Source: Bacteroidales bacterium
GTDB lineage: Bacteria > Bacteroidota > Bacteroidia > Bacteroidales > UBA932
Reading direction: 5' to 3'
Length of the DNA stretch: 64,000 nt
NCBI GenBank assembly: GCA_017546585.1
Contig: JAFYWC010000114.1
Span: forward strand, 1 to 64,000
Shown here: piece by piece, positions 34,765 to 43,256 of the stretch
How positions within the stretch are numbered: the stretch's first letter is position 1
How the letters are laid out: every line of letters begins with the position of its first letter
The notes under the pieces: generated by a model
Seen by the model: only the letters and a program-made list of their open reading frames with translations
Told to the model about the DNA's origin: nothing
Database searches by the model: none
Program-made: the position numbers and the translations under genes

Positions 34765-35058
34765 ATGAAAGGAATATTTATCGCTTACGACCAGGCATAC
34801 AATATGGAGATCGCTGACGCGATCGAGGCTCTCGGAGTGCGTGGATTCACTATGTGGCAGGACATCGCCGGCCGCGGCGGCTTCAGCGGTGAGCCGCATC
34901 TCGGCAACCACGCGTGGCCGACAATGAACAACGCTATGCTGACATTCGTTCCGGATGAAAAGGTGGACGATATCCTCGCTCAACTCAAGGCTATGGATGA
35001 GGAGACACCAGGCCTCGGAATCAGGGCTTTTGTCTGGAATATCGAGAAGAATTATTAA
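34765..35058 (+). CDS. PG0541-family transporter-associated small protein (PII-like)
   Basis: A 97-residue soluble protein with no signal sequence. The pattern KGIFIAYDQAYNMEIADAIEALGVRGFTMWQDIAGRGGFSG, then a strand with AMLTFVPDEKVDDILAQLKAMDEE, matches the ferredoxin-like PII/CutA-type fold. Such proteins (the PG0541 family, as I recall the name) recur at the 3' end of RND operons in Bacteroidota. A cytoplasmic role in sensing or gating the pump is an inference from position. It is followed by a hairpin that probably ends the efflux transcript. Confidence 0.65.
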   Translation: MKGIFIAYDQAYNMEIADAIEALGVRGFTMWQDIAGRGGFSGEPHLGNHAWPTMNNAMLTFVPDEKVDDILAQLKAMDEETPGLGIRAFVWNIEKNY

Positions 35059-35082
35059 TATATTAATAAGTTAGGATTTTGT

Positions 35083-35129
35083 ATTCGACCGGCATTTTTT
35101 ATATATTTGTCGGTCGAATTTATTTTTTT
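35083..35129 (+). terminator. terminator of the efflux operon, enclosing the next promoter
   Basis: A perfect 9-bp stem (ATTCGACCG 35083-35091 with CGGTCGAAT 35111-35119) is followed by a T-rich tail to 35129. The loop contains the -7 box of the next gene. Confidence 0.65.
35102..35109 (+). promoter_or_regulatory. -7 promoter box for the 35-41 kb operon
   Basis: TATATTTG lies in the loop of the preceding terminator hairpin, 25 bp before the ATG at 35135. Confidence 0.6.
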
Positions 35130-35134
35130 CTGCT

Positions 35135-35773
35135 ATGAAAAGACTTATTGCATTGTGTGTGGCTGCAGTAATCGCAGCGTTCTTTGCTGCCGACGCTGAC
35201 GCGGGACGCTTCGGAATCAAGGGTAGCGCAGGTTTTCCAGATCAGAACATCAAGGGTGCGGCTCCTATGGGCTATGAACTCGGTATCACCTGGCAGTGGA
35301 ATCTTCCATTGTGGTTTGCAATCCAGCCTGACCTCGTCTACAGCGTAGGCTCTCAGGTCGCAGAAGGAGATATGGAGGCCTTGAAGGTAGGCTCGGTGAA
35401 ACTCCCTGTGAACGTTCAGTGGGGACCAAGATTTGCAAACAAGAACGTCAGAGTGTTTGCGCAGGCTTCTCCGTTTGTCGGTTATAGCGTGACAGCTATG
35501 AAGGGTGCTGAAAAGCTGAATATGAAGGAGATCGGAAACGAACTTTCCTATGGTGCAGGACTTGGTGTCGGAGTACAGCTCTGGATTCTCCAGATTACTG
35601 GCCAGTATAATTGGAACCTCGCTTCTTTCGCAAAGGATTCTCTTCAGGGCATCAACCTTCAGCAGCCTGACGGTGTGACCGTTTCTGCTGCTTTGATGTT
35701 CGGAAAGAACAAGAACAAAAAGGAAAAGAAAAACAAGAAAGTGTCAGTGGATGAGTTCGCTGGCGAATATTAA
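35135..35773 (+). CDS. outer-membrane beta-barrel protein (PorT-like, small)
   Basis: A 212-residue exported protein with signal peptide MKRLIALCVAAVIAAFFAADADA. The mature part has alternating amphipathic strands typical of eight-stranded barrels (GYELGITWQWNLPLWFAIQPDLVYSVGS, KLPVNVQWGPRF, VFAQASPFVGYSV). A lysine/asparagine-rich tail follows the last strand (KNKNKKEKKNKKVSVDEFAGEY), which is unusual because barrels normally end on an aromatic residue. The related barrel at 36116-36766 lacks that tail. It is the first gene of a long operon, 18 bp before thioredoxin. Function is unknown beyond membrane location. Confidence 0.65.
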   Translation: MKRLIALCVAAVIAAFFAADADAGRFGIKGSAGFPDQNIKGAAPMGYELGITWQWNLPLWFAIQPDLVYSVGSQVAEGDMEALKVGSVKLPVNVQWGPRFANKNVRVFAQASPFVGYSVTAMKGAEKLNMKEIGNELSYGAGLGVGVQLWILQITGQYNWNLASFAKDSLQGINLQQPDGVTVSAALMFGKNKNKKEKKNKKVSVDEFAGEY

Positions 35774-35791
35774 TAAATAACACAAAACATT

Positions 35792-36106
35792 ATGGCAAAA
35801 GTAGTTACAGATGCGAATTTCGCAGAGATCATCAATAGCGGTATGCCTGTAGTCGTTGACTTCTGGGCAACTTGGTGCGGCCCTTGCAAGGCTATCGCTC
35901 CTATCATCGACGAGCTTGCAACTGAGTACGAGGGCAAGGCTGTCGTTTGCAAGTGCAACGTAGACGAGTGCGATGACGTTCCTATGGAGTACGGCATCAG
36001 AAGCATCCCTACAGTGCTTTTCTTCAAGAACGGAGAGCTTGTTGACAGACACGTCGGCGCAGCGACCAAGGAGGTTTTCGCAGCTAAGATCCAGGCAATT
36101 CTCTAA
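35792..36106 (+). CDS. trxA: thioredoxin
   Basis: A 104-residue cytoplasmic thioredoxin of normal length without a signal peptide. The redox motif WCGPCK has its cysteines at 29 and 32, and the cis-proline segment is IRSIPTVLFF. It reduces disulfides using thioredoxin reductase. Location between two genes for barrel proteins of the same fold, with gaps of 18 and 9 bp, is curious but may only reflect operon packing. Confidence 0.95.
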   Translation: MAKVVTDANFAEIINSGMPVVVDFWATWCGPCKAIAPIIDELATEYEGKAVVCKCNVDECDDVPMEYGIRSIPTVLFFKNGELVDRHVGAATKEVFAAKIQAIL

Positions 36107-36115
36107 TTTTCAGAT

Positions 36116-36766
36116 ATGAAAAGATTGATTACAGTCATCGCGCTCTGCGTGATGACTTTTTGGGGTTCATATACCCTCAAGGCCGGAGACTTTGGTGTAG
36201 TCGCCGGTGCAAGCTTTACAAACATCAGGGAGGTGAGCAAGGATATGGCGACAGGCTTCCACGCCGGCCTTGCCTATAAGTTCAACCTTCCGCTCGGTTT
36301 CGCTTTGCAGCCTTCAGTGCTCTATCATATGAAGAGTTCTCTCGTGGAGGGTGCCATTGCCGATATCACTACTTTCGACTACAAGATGGGATATGTAGAG
36401 GTGCCTGTGTCTCTCCAGTGGGGACCGGATCTTCTTTTGTTCCGTCCGTTCCTTGACGTTACTCCGTTCGTGGGCTATGCACTCAACAATGAGGCTTCCG
36501 GTGTGAAGATTCAGGGTGAATTTATGGAAAAGGTGCAGAACAAGTGGGAAGGCGTGAACCGTCTTGAGTACGGACTCGGTCTCGGAGGAGGAATCGAAGT
36601 CTGGAAACTTCAGCTTGTATGCAGGTATAACTGGAACTTCGGCGATCTTTTCAACGCAGAAGGCCAGACAGCAGGATGGAATGAGATCTGGAACACCGCT
36701 ACAGATTCTGTCAAGACAGGCAAGAATTTCGGAGGTGTGACTCTTTCACTTGCATTCCTTTTCTAA
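36116..36766 (+). CDS. outer-membrane beta-barrel protein (PorT-like)
   Basis: 216 residues with a signal peptide ending near SYTLKAG. The strand pattern GFHAGLAYKFNLPLGFALQPSVLYHMKSS, EVPVSLQWGPDLLLFRPFLDVTPFVGYAL and the final FGGVTLSLAFLF (aromatic last residue) fit a small outer-membrane barrel. It is clearly a paralogue of the protein at 35135-35773: both share the order GF/GYE, NLP, QP, V-S/N-VQWGP, PFVGY. The pair probably arose by duplication with trxA between the copies. Function unknown. Confidence 0.7.
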   Translation: MKRLITVIALCVMTFWGSYTLKAGDFGVVAGASFTNIREVSKDMATGFHAGLAYKFNLPLGFALQPSVLYHMKSSLVEGAIADITTFDYKMGYVEVPVSLQWGPDLLLFRPFLDVTPFVGYALNNEASGVKIQGEFMEKVQNKWEGVNRLEYGLGLGGGIEVWKLQLVCRYNWNFGDLFNAEGQTAGWNEIWNTATDSVKTGKNFGGVTLSLAFLF

Positions 36767-36778
36767 AACAGAATTGAT

Positions 36779-37309
36779 ATGAAGAAGATAGCGGTTTTCT
36801 GCTCGGCAAGTTTCGCAATCGACCCTGTATATAACAAGATTGCCCGTGACTTCGTCAGAGGGGCTTCAGAGAAAGGATTCGGTATTGTCACAGGTGGTAC
36901 CATCAAGGGTACTATGGGTGAGATTTCCGACGAACTCTACAGATGCGGCGGATATCACCTCGGTGTGATTCCACGCTTTATGGAGCAGTATGTATATCCT
37001 GATCTGAGCGAGGTGATCTGGACAGATACGATGGCAGAACGCAAGACTTTCCTCAGAAAGGATACGTTTGCCGTAGTGGCGCTTCCTGGCGGCATCGGTA
37101 CGTTGGACGAGGTCATCGAGACTTTTGCCCTTCTGCACCTCAAGCAGTATGACGGAAGGATCTATGTACTTGACTATGAGGGATTCTATGAACCGCTAAG
37201 ACAGTTGCTCCAGCACTATGTGCGCACTGGTATGATGACGCAGGAGACAATGGATGCCGTGAAGTTTGCGGCTACGCCGGAGGAACTGCTGGAAATGCTT
37301 CAGAACTGA
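36779..37309 (+). CDS. LOG-family Rossmann protein (TIGR00730)
   Basis: A 176-residue LOG-type nucleoside monophosphate phosphoribohydrolase. The signature PGGIGTLDE at 103-111 and the arginine of AERKTFLRK near 88-94 are the conserved catalytic features. Plant LOG enzymes release free cytokinin from its riboside phosphate. Bacterial members cleave AMP-like nucleotides and are often described as general hydrolases, so the physiological substrate here is unknown. It lies 12 bp after a barrel-protein gene and 1 bp before the polyprenyl synthase gene. Confidence 0.88.
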   Translation: MKKIAVFCSASFAIDPVYNKIARDFVRGASEKGFGIVTGGTIKGTMGEISDELYRCGGYHLGVIPRFMEQYVYPDLSEVIWTDTMAERKTFLRKDTFAVVALPGGIGTLDEVIETFALLHLKQYDGRIYVLDYEGFYEPLRQLLQHYVRTGMMTQETMDAVKFAATPEELLEMLQN

Positions 37310-37310
37310 T

Positions 37311-38300
37311 ATGGACATCAAGGAAATCAAAGAATATCTGGGTTCGGACTGGACTGCTGTGCAGGAGTGCATCAACGATGTGCTTCATAGCGACATCAGT
37401 CTGCTGAACTCCACAAACAACTCTATACTTGCGCATTCGGGCAAGCAGCTCAGACCGCTGCTTGCGCTGGTCTTTGCGCGTGCCTGCGCGGCTGACGGCA
37501 AGGTCACAGAGGCGACCGTGCGCTATGCCGCCGCTTCGGAACTTCTTCACAATGCTACGCTTCTGCACGACGATGTGGCCGACGACAGCGACCAGCGTAG
37601 GGGAGCACCTACGATTATGTCACTTATGGGTCCGGCTGTGTCTGTGCTTGTCGGAGACTATTGGCTTGTGAAGGCTATGCGCCTGATCCTCGGAGGAGAC
37701 TCCGATATGGATTCGAAGGTGACAAGGATATTCTCGAAGACCTTGAGTGATCTTGCTGAGGGTGAACTCCTTCAGCTTCAGAAGGCTCAGCACGGCGATA
37801 CAGTCGAGGAGGACTATCTCAGGATCATCTACAGCAAGACAGCGTCGCTTTTCGAGGCCACCTGTTTTTCTGCCGCTCTGTCTGTAAAGGCTTCCGAGGA
37901 GGTGGTGAAGGCTGCAGTAGAGTATGCGGTCGCTTTGGGTATTGCTTTCCAGATCAAGGACGACATCCTTGACTATGCGGGAACAGAGTCTGTCGGCAAG
38001 CCGCTTGGCGTCGACATCCTGGAGCAGAAGATCACCATTCCTCTTCTGGGGGCGTTGTCTAACGTGTCGGAGGAGAAGGCTGCTGAGGTGCGCAAGATGG
38101 TGAGGGATATCGTAGGACATCCTGAGTACAGGGATGATATCGTACGTTTCGTGAAGGAGAATTCAGGTCTTGAATATGCCGTATCAAGGCTTGAGGATTA
38201 TGTTGCCAAGGCTGTGGACGCTTTGGCTGTGCTGCCGGAATCACAGGAGAAGTCTTTCCTTGTGGAGCTGGCTCATTATACGGCAGTGAGAGATAAGTAG
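37311..38300 (+). CDS. trans-polyprenyl diphosphate synthase
   Basis: A 329-residue all-helical prenyltransferase that condenses isopentenyl diphosphate with an allylic primer. The first aspartate-rich motif is DDVADD at 87-92, followed by the RRG pair. The second is DDILD at 217-221. Glycine and arginine residues in SGKQLRPLL near 43-51 bind diphosphate. Members of this length in Bacteroidota usually make the menaquinone side chain (octaprenyl or longer); chain length cannot be read with certainty. The start ATG at 37311 is 1 bp after the LOG stop. holB follows 2 bp later. Confidence 0.9.
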   Translation: MDIKEIKEYLGSDWTAVQECINDVLHSDISLLNSTNNSILAHSGKQLRPLLALVFARACAADGKVTEATVRYAAASELLHNATLLHDDVADDSDQRRGAPTIMSLMGPAVSVLVGDYWLVKAMRLILGGDSDMDSKVTRIFSKTLSDLAEGELLQLQKAQHGDTVEEDYLRIIYSKTASLFEATCFSAALSVKASEEVVKAAVEYAVALGIAFQIKDDILDYAGTESVGKPLGVDILEQKITIPLLGALSNVSEEKAAEVRKMVRDIVGHPEYRDDIVRFVKENSGLEYAVSRLEDYVAKAVDALAVLPESQEKSFLVELAHYTAVRDK

Positions 38301-38302
38301 AG

Positions 38303-39358
38303 ATGAGATTTTCTGAGATAATAGGAAACGGATCTGTGGCGAAGGCGCTGGCCTCGATGGCAGACAGCGGCAGGGTGGCTCACGCAATGCTCCTTTATGA
38401 AAACGAGGGTTGCGGTGCGCTCGCTTTGGCACTTGCCTATGTGCAGTATCTGAATTGCACCAACCATATCGATGGCGACTCCTGCGGAGAGTGCCCGTCG
38501 TGCAGACAGATGTCCAAACTGATCCATCCGGATGTTCATTTCGTCTTCCCTGTCAACAAGGGACCGAAGACATCGGACGACAAGCCGACTTCGGAGTCTT
38601 ATCTCAAATACTGGAGGGAACTTGCCATTGCCGATCCGTATTTTACGGAGGCCGACCTGCAGAAGGCCATCGGTATCGAGAGCAAGAACGGACTCATAGC
38701 GGTTGCCGAGGCCAAGTCTATCATCACGAAGCTCTCTCTTGCTTCGGTTGCTGACGGATATAAGGCTGTGATCTTCTATCTTCCTGAGAAGATGAACCAG
38801 GAGACGGCGAACAGGCTGCTGAAGATGGTCGAGGAACCGCCTGTGAATACGCTGTTCCTGTTTATCACACATAGTCCGGAGAAGGTGCTGCAGACCATAT
38901 TTTCACGTTGCCAGAGCATCAGGGTGCTGCCTCTGACGAAGGAAGAGCAGCAGCGCGTGGATGCGATGAAGCCGCAGAGCGACAATGAGGATGCTGTCGT
39001 GTTCTTTGATCTCTTTGCGGATCTGCTTCGTGCCGTTACTTCGCGCGACCTTACAGGAGCGCTGGAGTGCGGCGAGGCTATGGCCGCGCTGGAGTCACGT
39101 GAAAAACAGAAAGCTTTTTGTAACTTTGCAGGAGACTGCATCAGAAAGATATTTATGCTTCAGCAGAAGCTGCCGCAGATTTCGGGAGTGGCCCCTGAGG
39201 AGGAAGAGTTCTTCTCAGATATGGCTGCCAGAATACCTAAAGGCTTCTGTGTGAAGGCTATTGCAAACATTGAGAAGGTCGTTTCGATGATTGACAGAAA
39301 CGTGAGTTCGAAGATTCTTTTCTGCGACCTTGTCAACAGAATGTTTATGAATATATAG
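38303..39358 (+). CDS. holB: DNA polymerase III delta-prime subunit
   Basis: A 351-residue clamp-loader subunit. The N-terminal AAA+ module has a degenerate P-loop (YENEGCGALALA), as usual in delta-prime, which does not hydrolyse ATP. A zinc-binding cluster CTNHIDGDSCGECPSC lies near residues 51-66. Further features are the sensor region QETANRLLKMVEEPPVNTLFLFITHSPEKVLQTIFSRCQ (the SRC motif of the clamp loader) and a helical C-terminal collar domain. It assembles with tau/gamma and delta to load the sliding clamp. It lies 2 bp before ricT, the usual Bacteroidota pairing. Confidence 0.9.
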   Translation: MRFSEIIGNGSVAKALASMADSGRVAHAMLLYENEGCGALALALAYVQYLNCTNHIDGDSCGECPSCRQMSKLIHPDVHFVFPVNKGPKTSDDKPTSESYLKYWRELAIADPYFTEADLQKAIGIESKNGLIAVAEAKSIITKLSLASVADGYKAVIFYLPEKMNQETANRLLKMVEEPPVNTLFLFITHSPEKVLQTIFSRCQSIRVLPLTKEEQQRVDAMKPQSDNEDAVVFFDLFADLLRAVTSRDLTGALECGEAMAALESREKQKAFCNFAGDCIRKIFMLQQKLPQISGVAPEEEEFFSDMAARIPKGFCVKAIANIEKVVSMIDRNVSSKILFCDLVNRMFMNI

Positions 39359-39360
39359 TT

Positions 39361-40590
39361 ATGGAGAATTCTAAGGAATCAAAGAAATACGACTGTTCGA
39401 GGGGATGCGTCGTGGAGCGTGGGGAAAACGGAGAGGTTGAGTGCACCTATCGTCAGGGATGCTGCAAGCTTGAGGTGTATGACTGGCTTAACGGTATCAG
39501 CCAGGAGCAGATGAAGAACTATTTTGAGGTTCGATTCAAGAACACCCGCAAGGGAATATATCTCAACGCTTCCGGCCAGAGTCTTAAGACAGGTGATCTC
39601 GTGATTGTGGAGGCTGCCAACGGTCACGATCTCGGCATCATCACTCTTGAGGGTCCTATTGTAGCACGTCAGATGAAGTGCAAGAGGATCAATCCTGAGA
39701 CTTTCGAGTTCAAGAAGATCTACAGAAAGGCCAAGCTTTTCGATATCGAGAAGTGGCAGGAGGCCATTGCACGTGAGCACGAGACAATGATCCGTTCCCG
39801 TCAGATCGCCGCGGAGCTCGGTCTTGAGATGAAGATCGGTGATGTGGAGTTCCAGGGTGACGGCACAAAGGCTATCTTCTACTATATCGCAGACGGCCGC
39901 GTGGACTTCCGTCAGCTCATCAAGGTGTTCGCTGAGGTGTTCCGTATCAGAATCGAGATGAAGCAGATCGGTGCACGTCAGGAGGCCGGACTTATCGGAG
40001 GCCTCGGAGTGTGCGGACGCGAGCTCTGCTGTTCAAACTATATTTCTACTTTCCAGTCGATCACGACTTCCGCTGCCCGCTGTCAGGATCTTTCGCTGAA
40101 CCCGCAGAAGCTTGCGGGCCAGTGCGGCAAGCTGAAGTGCTGTCTGAACTATGAGACAGCTGTCTATATGGACGCACAGAGCCGTATTCCTAAGGTTCAC
40201 AACCCTCTCGAGTTCGAGGATGGACTTGCATATCTTATGAAGACTGATATCCTTCGCGAGATTATGTACTTCTCTTACGATCCGTCATCTCTCGCAAACC
40301 TCTATCCTCTTTATGCTGAGGATGTTTGGGATATCATCAGGATGAACCGCAACGGCGAGAAGCCTGTTTCGCTCAAGAGCGACGACGTGCCGGCGGCACC
40401 GGAGTTCGTTACAGCGGTAGGTGACGATGCCATCAACCGTTTCGATGAAGCGCGCAAGAAAAAGAAGAAGAAAAAGAGCGGTAAGGGCGGCGGCCAGCAG
40501 GGTGGCAACAAGCCACGCAATGGAAATGGTGGCCATAGCTCTGGACGCGGAAAGAAGCAGGGCGCTCCTAAAGAAAAATCAGCAGAGTAA
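39361..40590 (+). CDS. ricT: PSP1-domain protein RicT-like
   Basis: A 409-residue protein with the PSP1 C-terminal domain. It has IYLNASGQSLKTGDLVIVEAANGHDLGIITLEGP near residues 62-95 and the cysteine-rich core GVCGRELCCSNYIS, LAGQCGKLKCCLNYE near 217-265. In Bacillus, RicT partners RicA and RicF in an iron-sulfur complex that controls RNase Y-dependent RNA processing. RicA/RicF are not seen here, so that role is only an analogy. Two additional clusters (CSRGC, YRQGCC) are at the N-terminus. The last 45 residues are a lysine- and glycine-rich disordered tail (KKKKKKSGKGGGQQGG), possibly nucleic-acid-binding. Confidence 0.85.
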   Translation: MENSKESKKYDCSRGCVVERGENGEVECTYRQGCCKLEVYDWLNGISQEQMKNYFEVRFKNTRKGIYLNASGQSLKTGDLVIVEAANGHDLGIITLEGPIVARQMKCKRINPETFEFKKIYRKAKLFDIEKWQEAIAREHETMIRSRQIAAELGLEMKIGDVEFQGDGTKAIFYYIADGRVDFRQLIKVFAEVFRIRIEMKQIGARQEAGLIGGLGVCGRELCCSNYISTFQSITTSAARCQDLSLNPQKLAGQCGKLKCCLNYETAVYMDAQSRIPKVHNPLEFEDGLAYLMKTDILREIMYFSYDPSSLANLYPLYAEDVWDIIRMNRNGEKPVSLKSDDVPAAPEFVTAVGDDAINRFDEARKKKKKKKSGKGGGQQGGNKPRNGNGGHSSGRGKKQGAPKEKSAE

Positions 40591-40592
40591 TT

Positions 40593-41417
40593 ATGGGAAA
40601 AGATAAACTTCGCAAATTCAAGGAAAACGAGACATTCAAGTGTCTGATTCAGCCTGCGACTTCTGAGGTCCTTAACTGTGACCATCCGCTCAAGGGCAAC
40701 TGGGGCAGGGATTTCTTCGGAAACGACAATCCTATCGTTCTGGAGCTCGGATGCGGCAAGGGTGACTATACAATCGATCTCGCCGAGAGGAATCCTTCGT
40801 GCAACTACCTCGGTGTGGATATCAAGGGTGCACGTCTTTGGAAGGGTGCCAAGTATGCTGAGGAGCACGGACTTAAGAATGTCGGCTTCCTCCGTACACG
40901 TATCGAGTTCATCGAGTCTCTCTTCGCTGAGGGTGAGGTGTCGGAGATCTGGATCACTTTCGCGGATCCGCAGATCGGCCGTGAGAAGAAGCGTCTCACA
41001 GCACCTCTGTTTATGAACCGCTACCGCAACTTCCTCAAGGAGGGCGGTATCGTGCATCTCAAGACAGATAGCCGTTACCTTCACGAGTACTCCATCGCTA
41101 TGGCTCGTCAGAACGATCTCAAGATCCTGGCATACGGTACCGACATCTATGGCGAGGACCGCGAGTCTCTCTACTCGAGTGAGCTTTCGTCTGTAAGCGG
41201 ACGTGACGCTGTCGATGCGCTTTTCGAGGTGCAGACTTTCTACGAGTCCCAGTATCTTGCCCAGGGCTTCCCGATCACTTATCTTGCCTTCCTGGCAGAC
41301 CATTCGGGAGACTACATCTCACCGGAGTGGGACGAGGACCGTTGGAAGGATGAGAATCACCATTTCGTGATCCCTTCCGGCCTCCCTGTCGCTTCGAAAT
41401 TCTATCCCGAAGGCTAA
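40593..41417 (+). CDS. trmB: tRNA (guanine-N7-)-methyltransferase
   Basis: A 274-residue SAM-dependent enzyme methylating G46 of tRNA. Motif I is VLELGCGKGDYTIDLA near residues 49-64 and the family signature is YLGVDIKGARLWKGAKYAEE. The catalytic region is EIWITFADPQIGREKKRLT, with KTDSRYLHEYS after it. The last 40 residues extend beyond the usual length (ADHSGDYISPEWDEDRWKDENHHF), an acidic aromatic tail. It is the last gene of the 35-41 kb run, followed by a nested palindrome that can terminate transcription. Confidence 0.93.
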   Translation: MGKDKLRKFKENETFKCLIQPATSEVLNCDHPLKGNWGRDFFGNDNPIVLELGCGKGDYTIDLAERNPSCNYLGVDIKGARLWKGAKYAEEHGLKNVGFLRTRIEFIESLFAEGEVSEIWITFADPQIGREKKRLTAPLFMNRYRNFLKEGGIVHLKTDSRYLHEYSIAMARQNDLKILAYGTDIYGEDRESLYSSELSSVSGRDAVDALFEVQTFYESQYLAQGFPITYLAFLADHSGDYISPEWDEDRWKDENHHFVIPSGLPVASKFYPEG

Positions 41418-41451
41418 TTTGATATCCACGGTCGGTTCCTGAAAACCGGTG

Positions 41452-41530
41452 GTAGCAAAAATAACGGAAAACGCTCCTGGTCCCCAGTTTTTGAGGGTAA
41501 TCAGGAGCGTTTTCAGCCTTTTTTGCTACC
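41452..41530. repeat. 80-bp nested palindrome, copy 1 (candidate REP element and terminator)
   Basis: The outer arms are GGTAGCAAAAA and TTTTTGCTACC. The inner arms are AAAACGCTCCTG (41469-41480) and CAGGAGCGTTTT (41503-41514). It matches 44122-44201 at roughly 70 of 80 positions, and similarity reaches about 10 bp further upstream. It lies between convergent trmB and smpB and may also act as a bidirectional terminator. Confidence 0.8.
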
Positions 41531-41542
41531 GTGCTTGTTATC

Positions 41543-41992
41543 TTACATCCTGTCCATCTCGCGGCGGAGGTCCTTCTCCTTGATGGATGCACGTTTGTCG
41601 TATTCTTTCTTACCGCGCGCCAATGCTATCAGCAGCTTCGCGTAGCCGTTGTCTGCAATGTACAGCTTCACCGCAACGATGGTCAGTCCCTTCTCCTTCA
41701 CAGCTCGCTGCAGCTTGGTCAGTTCCTTGTGGGTCAGAAGCAGCTTGCGCTCTCTGCGAGGGTCGTGCTTTCCCCAGCTTCCCCACCAGTACTCGGCAAC
41801 GTGCATATTCTTGACATACAGCTCGTTGTTGTTGAAATAGCAATACGCATCCACCAACGAGGCCTTGCCTGCTCTGATGGACTTTATCTCTGTGCCTGTC
41901 AGCACCATTCCCGCCTGAAAGGTCTCGATGAACTCATAGTCAAACGATGCCCTTCTGTTCTTTATCTCTACACTGCTCTTTGCTTTCGGCAT
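41543..41992 (-). CDS. smpB: SsrA (tmRNA)-binding protein
   Basis: A 149-residue SmpB, which carries tmRNA to stalled ribosomes for trans-translation. It has the signatures [34 protein letters not shown] and NMHVAEYW near the N-terminus, then PRRERKLLL and the C-terminal basic tail [25 protein letters not shown] that enters the decoding centre. Length is normal. It has its own -7 box and is divergent from miaA. The tmRNA gene itself is not in the window. Confidence 0.96.
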   Translation of the reverse strand: MPKAKSSVEIKNRRASFDYEFIETFQAGMVLTGTEIKSIRAGKASLVDAYCYFNNNELYVKNMHVAEYWWGSWGKHDPRRERKLLLTHKELTKLQRAVKEKGLTIVAVKLYIADNGYAKLLIALARGKKEYDKRASIKEKDLRREMDRM

Positions 41993-42015
41993 AATCTTTC
42001 ATTTTTACAAGACTG

Positions 42016-42023
42016 CAAATGTA
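42016..42023 (-). promoter_or_regulatory. -7 promoter box for smpB
   Basis: On the minus strand this reads TACATTTG, 23 bp before the smpB ATG. Confidence 0.55.
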
Positions 42024-42053
42024 GCGCTTTTTCTCAAATACTACATAAAATAC

Positions 42054-42061
42054 TATCTTTG
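42054..42061 (+). promoter_or_regulatory. -7 promoter box for miaA
   Basis: TATCTTTG, only 7 bp before the ATG at 42069, implying a very short or nearly leaderless transcript if that start is right. Confidence 0.55.
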
Positions 42062-42068
42062 CACCACT

Positions 42069-43094
42069 ATGGCAAAGAAACCTTTCACACCGATTCCTCC
42101 TATGGCGGAGCTGCCTCCTGCTGAAGAAATCAATGTCAGGGAAATCCTTGACAAATACCTTGCTGGAGAAATAGATCTGATATGCGTACTGGGTCCGACA
42201 GCCTCAGGAAAGACACGCTATGCTGTCAACCTCGCCCGCCAGATCAATCAGATTCTGAATGATAGTGCCGGAGCGGAAATCATATCCGCCGACTCCCGTC
42301 AGGTGTACAGAGGAATGGACATCGGAACCGGAAAGGACCTCAACGAGTATGAGGAGATTCCATACCATCTGATGGACATCGTCGATGCCGGTACAAAATA
42401 CAACATCTTCGAATACCAGAGAGACTTCGAAAAAGCCTACAAGGACATCGTGGACAGGGGCGGTATCCCTATCCTTTGCGGCGGATCCGGTCTGTACATT
42501 GAAGCTGCCACCTGCGGATATTCGCTCCCGGAAGTGCCTGCCAACCCGGAACTCCGCGCGGAACTTGAGCAGAAATCCGACGAAGAACTCATCGCCAGAC
42601 TTGCATCCCTGAAGCCTCTCCACAACAACACCGACTACGACACCCGCAAGCGTCTCATCCGTGCCCTTGAGATCGCCATCTACGAAGCCGAACATCCTGT
42701 TCAGCGCACGGCATTCCTGCCGAAGAACACATACTACATCGGCACCCTCGTCACACGCGACGTCCGCAACGCAAAGATAGACAAGCGCCTGGATGCCAGA
42801 CTTGAAGAAGGAATGATAGAGGAAATCAAAGGGCTGATCGACGGCACTCATCCGGCACTCAGTACCAAGGATGAAGCCGGTAATATTCTGCCGGGCAATC
42901 CGATTCCTGCGGAAGACCTCATCTACTACGGGCTTGAATACAAGTTCGTCACACTCCACATCATCGGAGAACTCACCCGTGACGAGATGCGTACCCAGCT
43001 TGCCACAGCCATCCACCAGTTCGCAAAACGCCAGATGACCTGGTTCCGCGGAATGGAACGCAAAGGCATCACCATCCACTGGACCAACGTCTAA
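42069..43094 (+). CDS. miaA: tRNA dimethylallyltransferase
   Basis: A 341-residue enzyme that adds a dimethylallyl group to A37 of tRNAs reading UNN codons. The P-loop is GPTASGKT at 42-49, followed by the catalytic aspartate in ISADSRQVYRGMDIGTGK. GGSGLYIEAATCGYSLPEVP and the C-terminal FAKRQMTWFRGM are family-specific. The first 35 residues (KKPFTPIPPMAELPPAEE) are a proline-rich extension beyond the usual start. Given the closeness of the -7 box, translation might begin later, but no better internal ATG precedes the P-loop. No gene follows closely; an AT-rich gap of 160 bp precedes the transposase. Confidence 0.92.
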   Translation: MAKKPFTPIPPMAELPPAEEINVREILDKYLAGEIDLICVLGPTASGKTRYAVNLARQINQILNDSAGAEIISADSRQVYRGMDIGTGKDLNEYEEIPYHLMDIVDAGTKYNIFEYQRDFEKAYKDIVDRGGIPILCGGSGLYIEAATCGYSLPEVPANPELRAELEQKSDEELIARLASLKPLHNNTDYDTRKRLIRALEIAIYEAEHPVQRTAFLPKNTYYIGTLVTRDVRNAKIDKRLDARLEEGMIEEIKGLIDGTHPALSTKDEAGNILPGNPIPAEDLIYYGLEYKFVTLHIIGELTRDEMRTQLATAIHQFAKRQMTWFRGMERKGITIHWTNV

Positions 43095-43256
43095 GCCGAA
43101 AAATTTAAAAAAAGAGAAATCATTTTAAAAAAGAGAAAAATGTGACGAGAATCATTGACAGTATGATTGCTGTTGTTGATTCTTGGTGGATATTTGTGCC
43201 GGCGTTGTTTGCTGGTCAGATATGTTGTCGACAGGTAGAGGGCGCGCCGGCCAATA

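Noticed and set aside
43233..43250. A GGCGCGCC-GCCGGC stretch before the transposase, looking like a cloning site.
   Set aside because: Isolated GC-rich octamer with no vector sequence around it; similar GCGCGCC strings occur naturally at 60566-60607.
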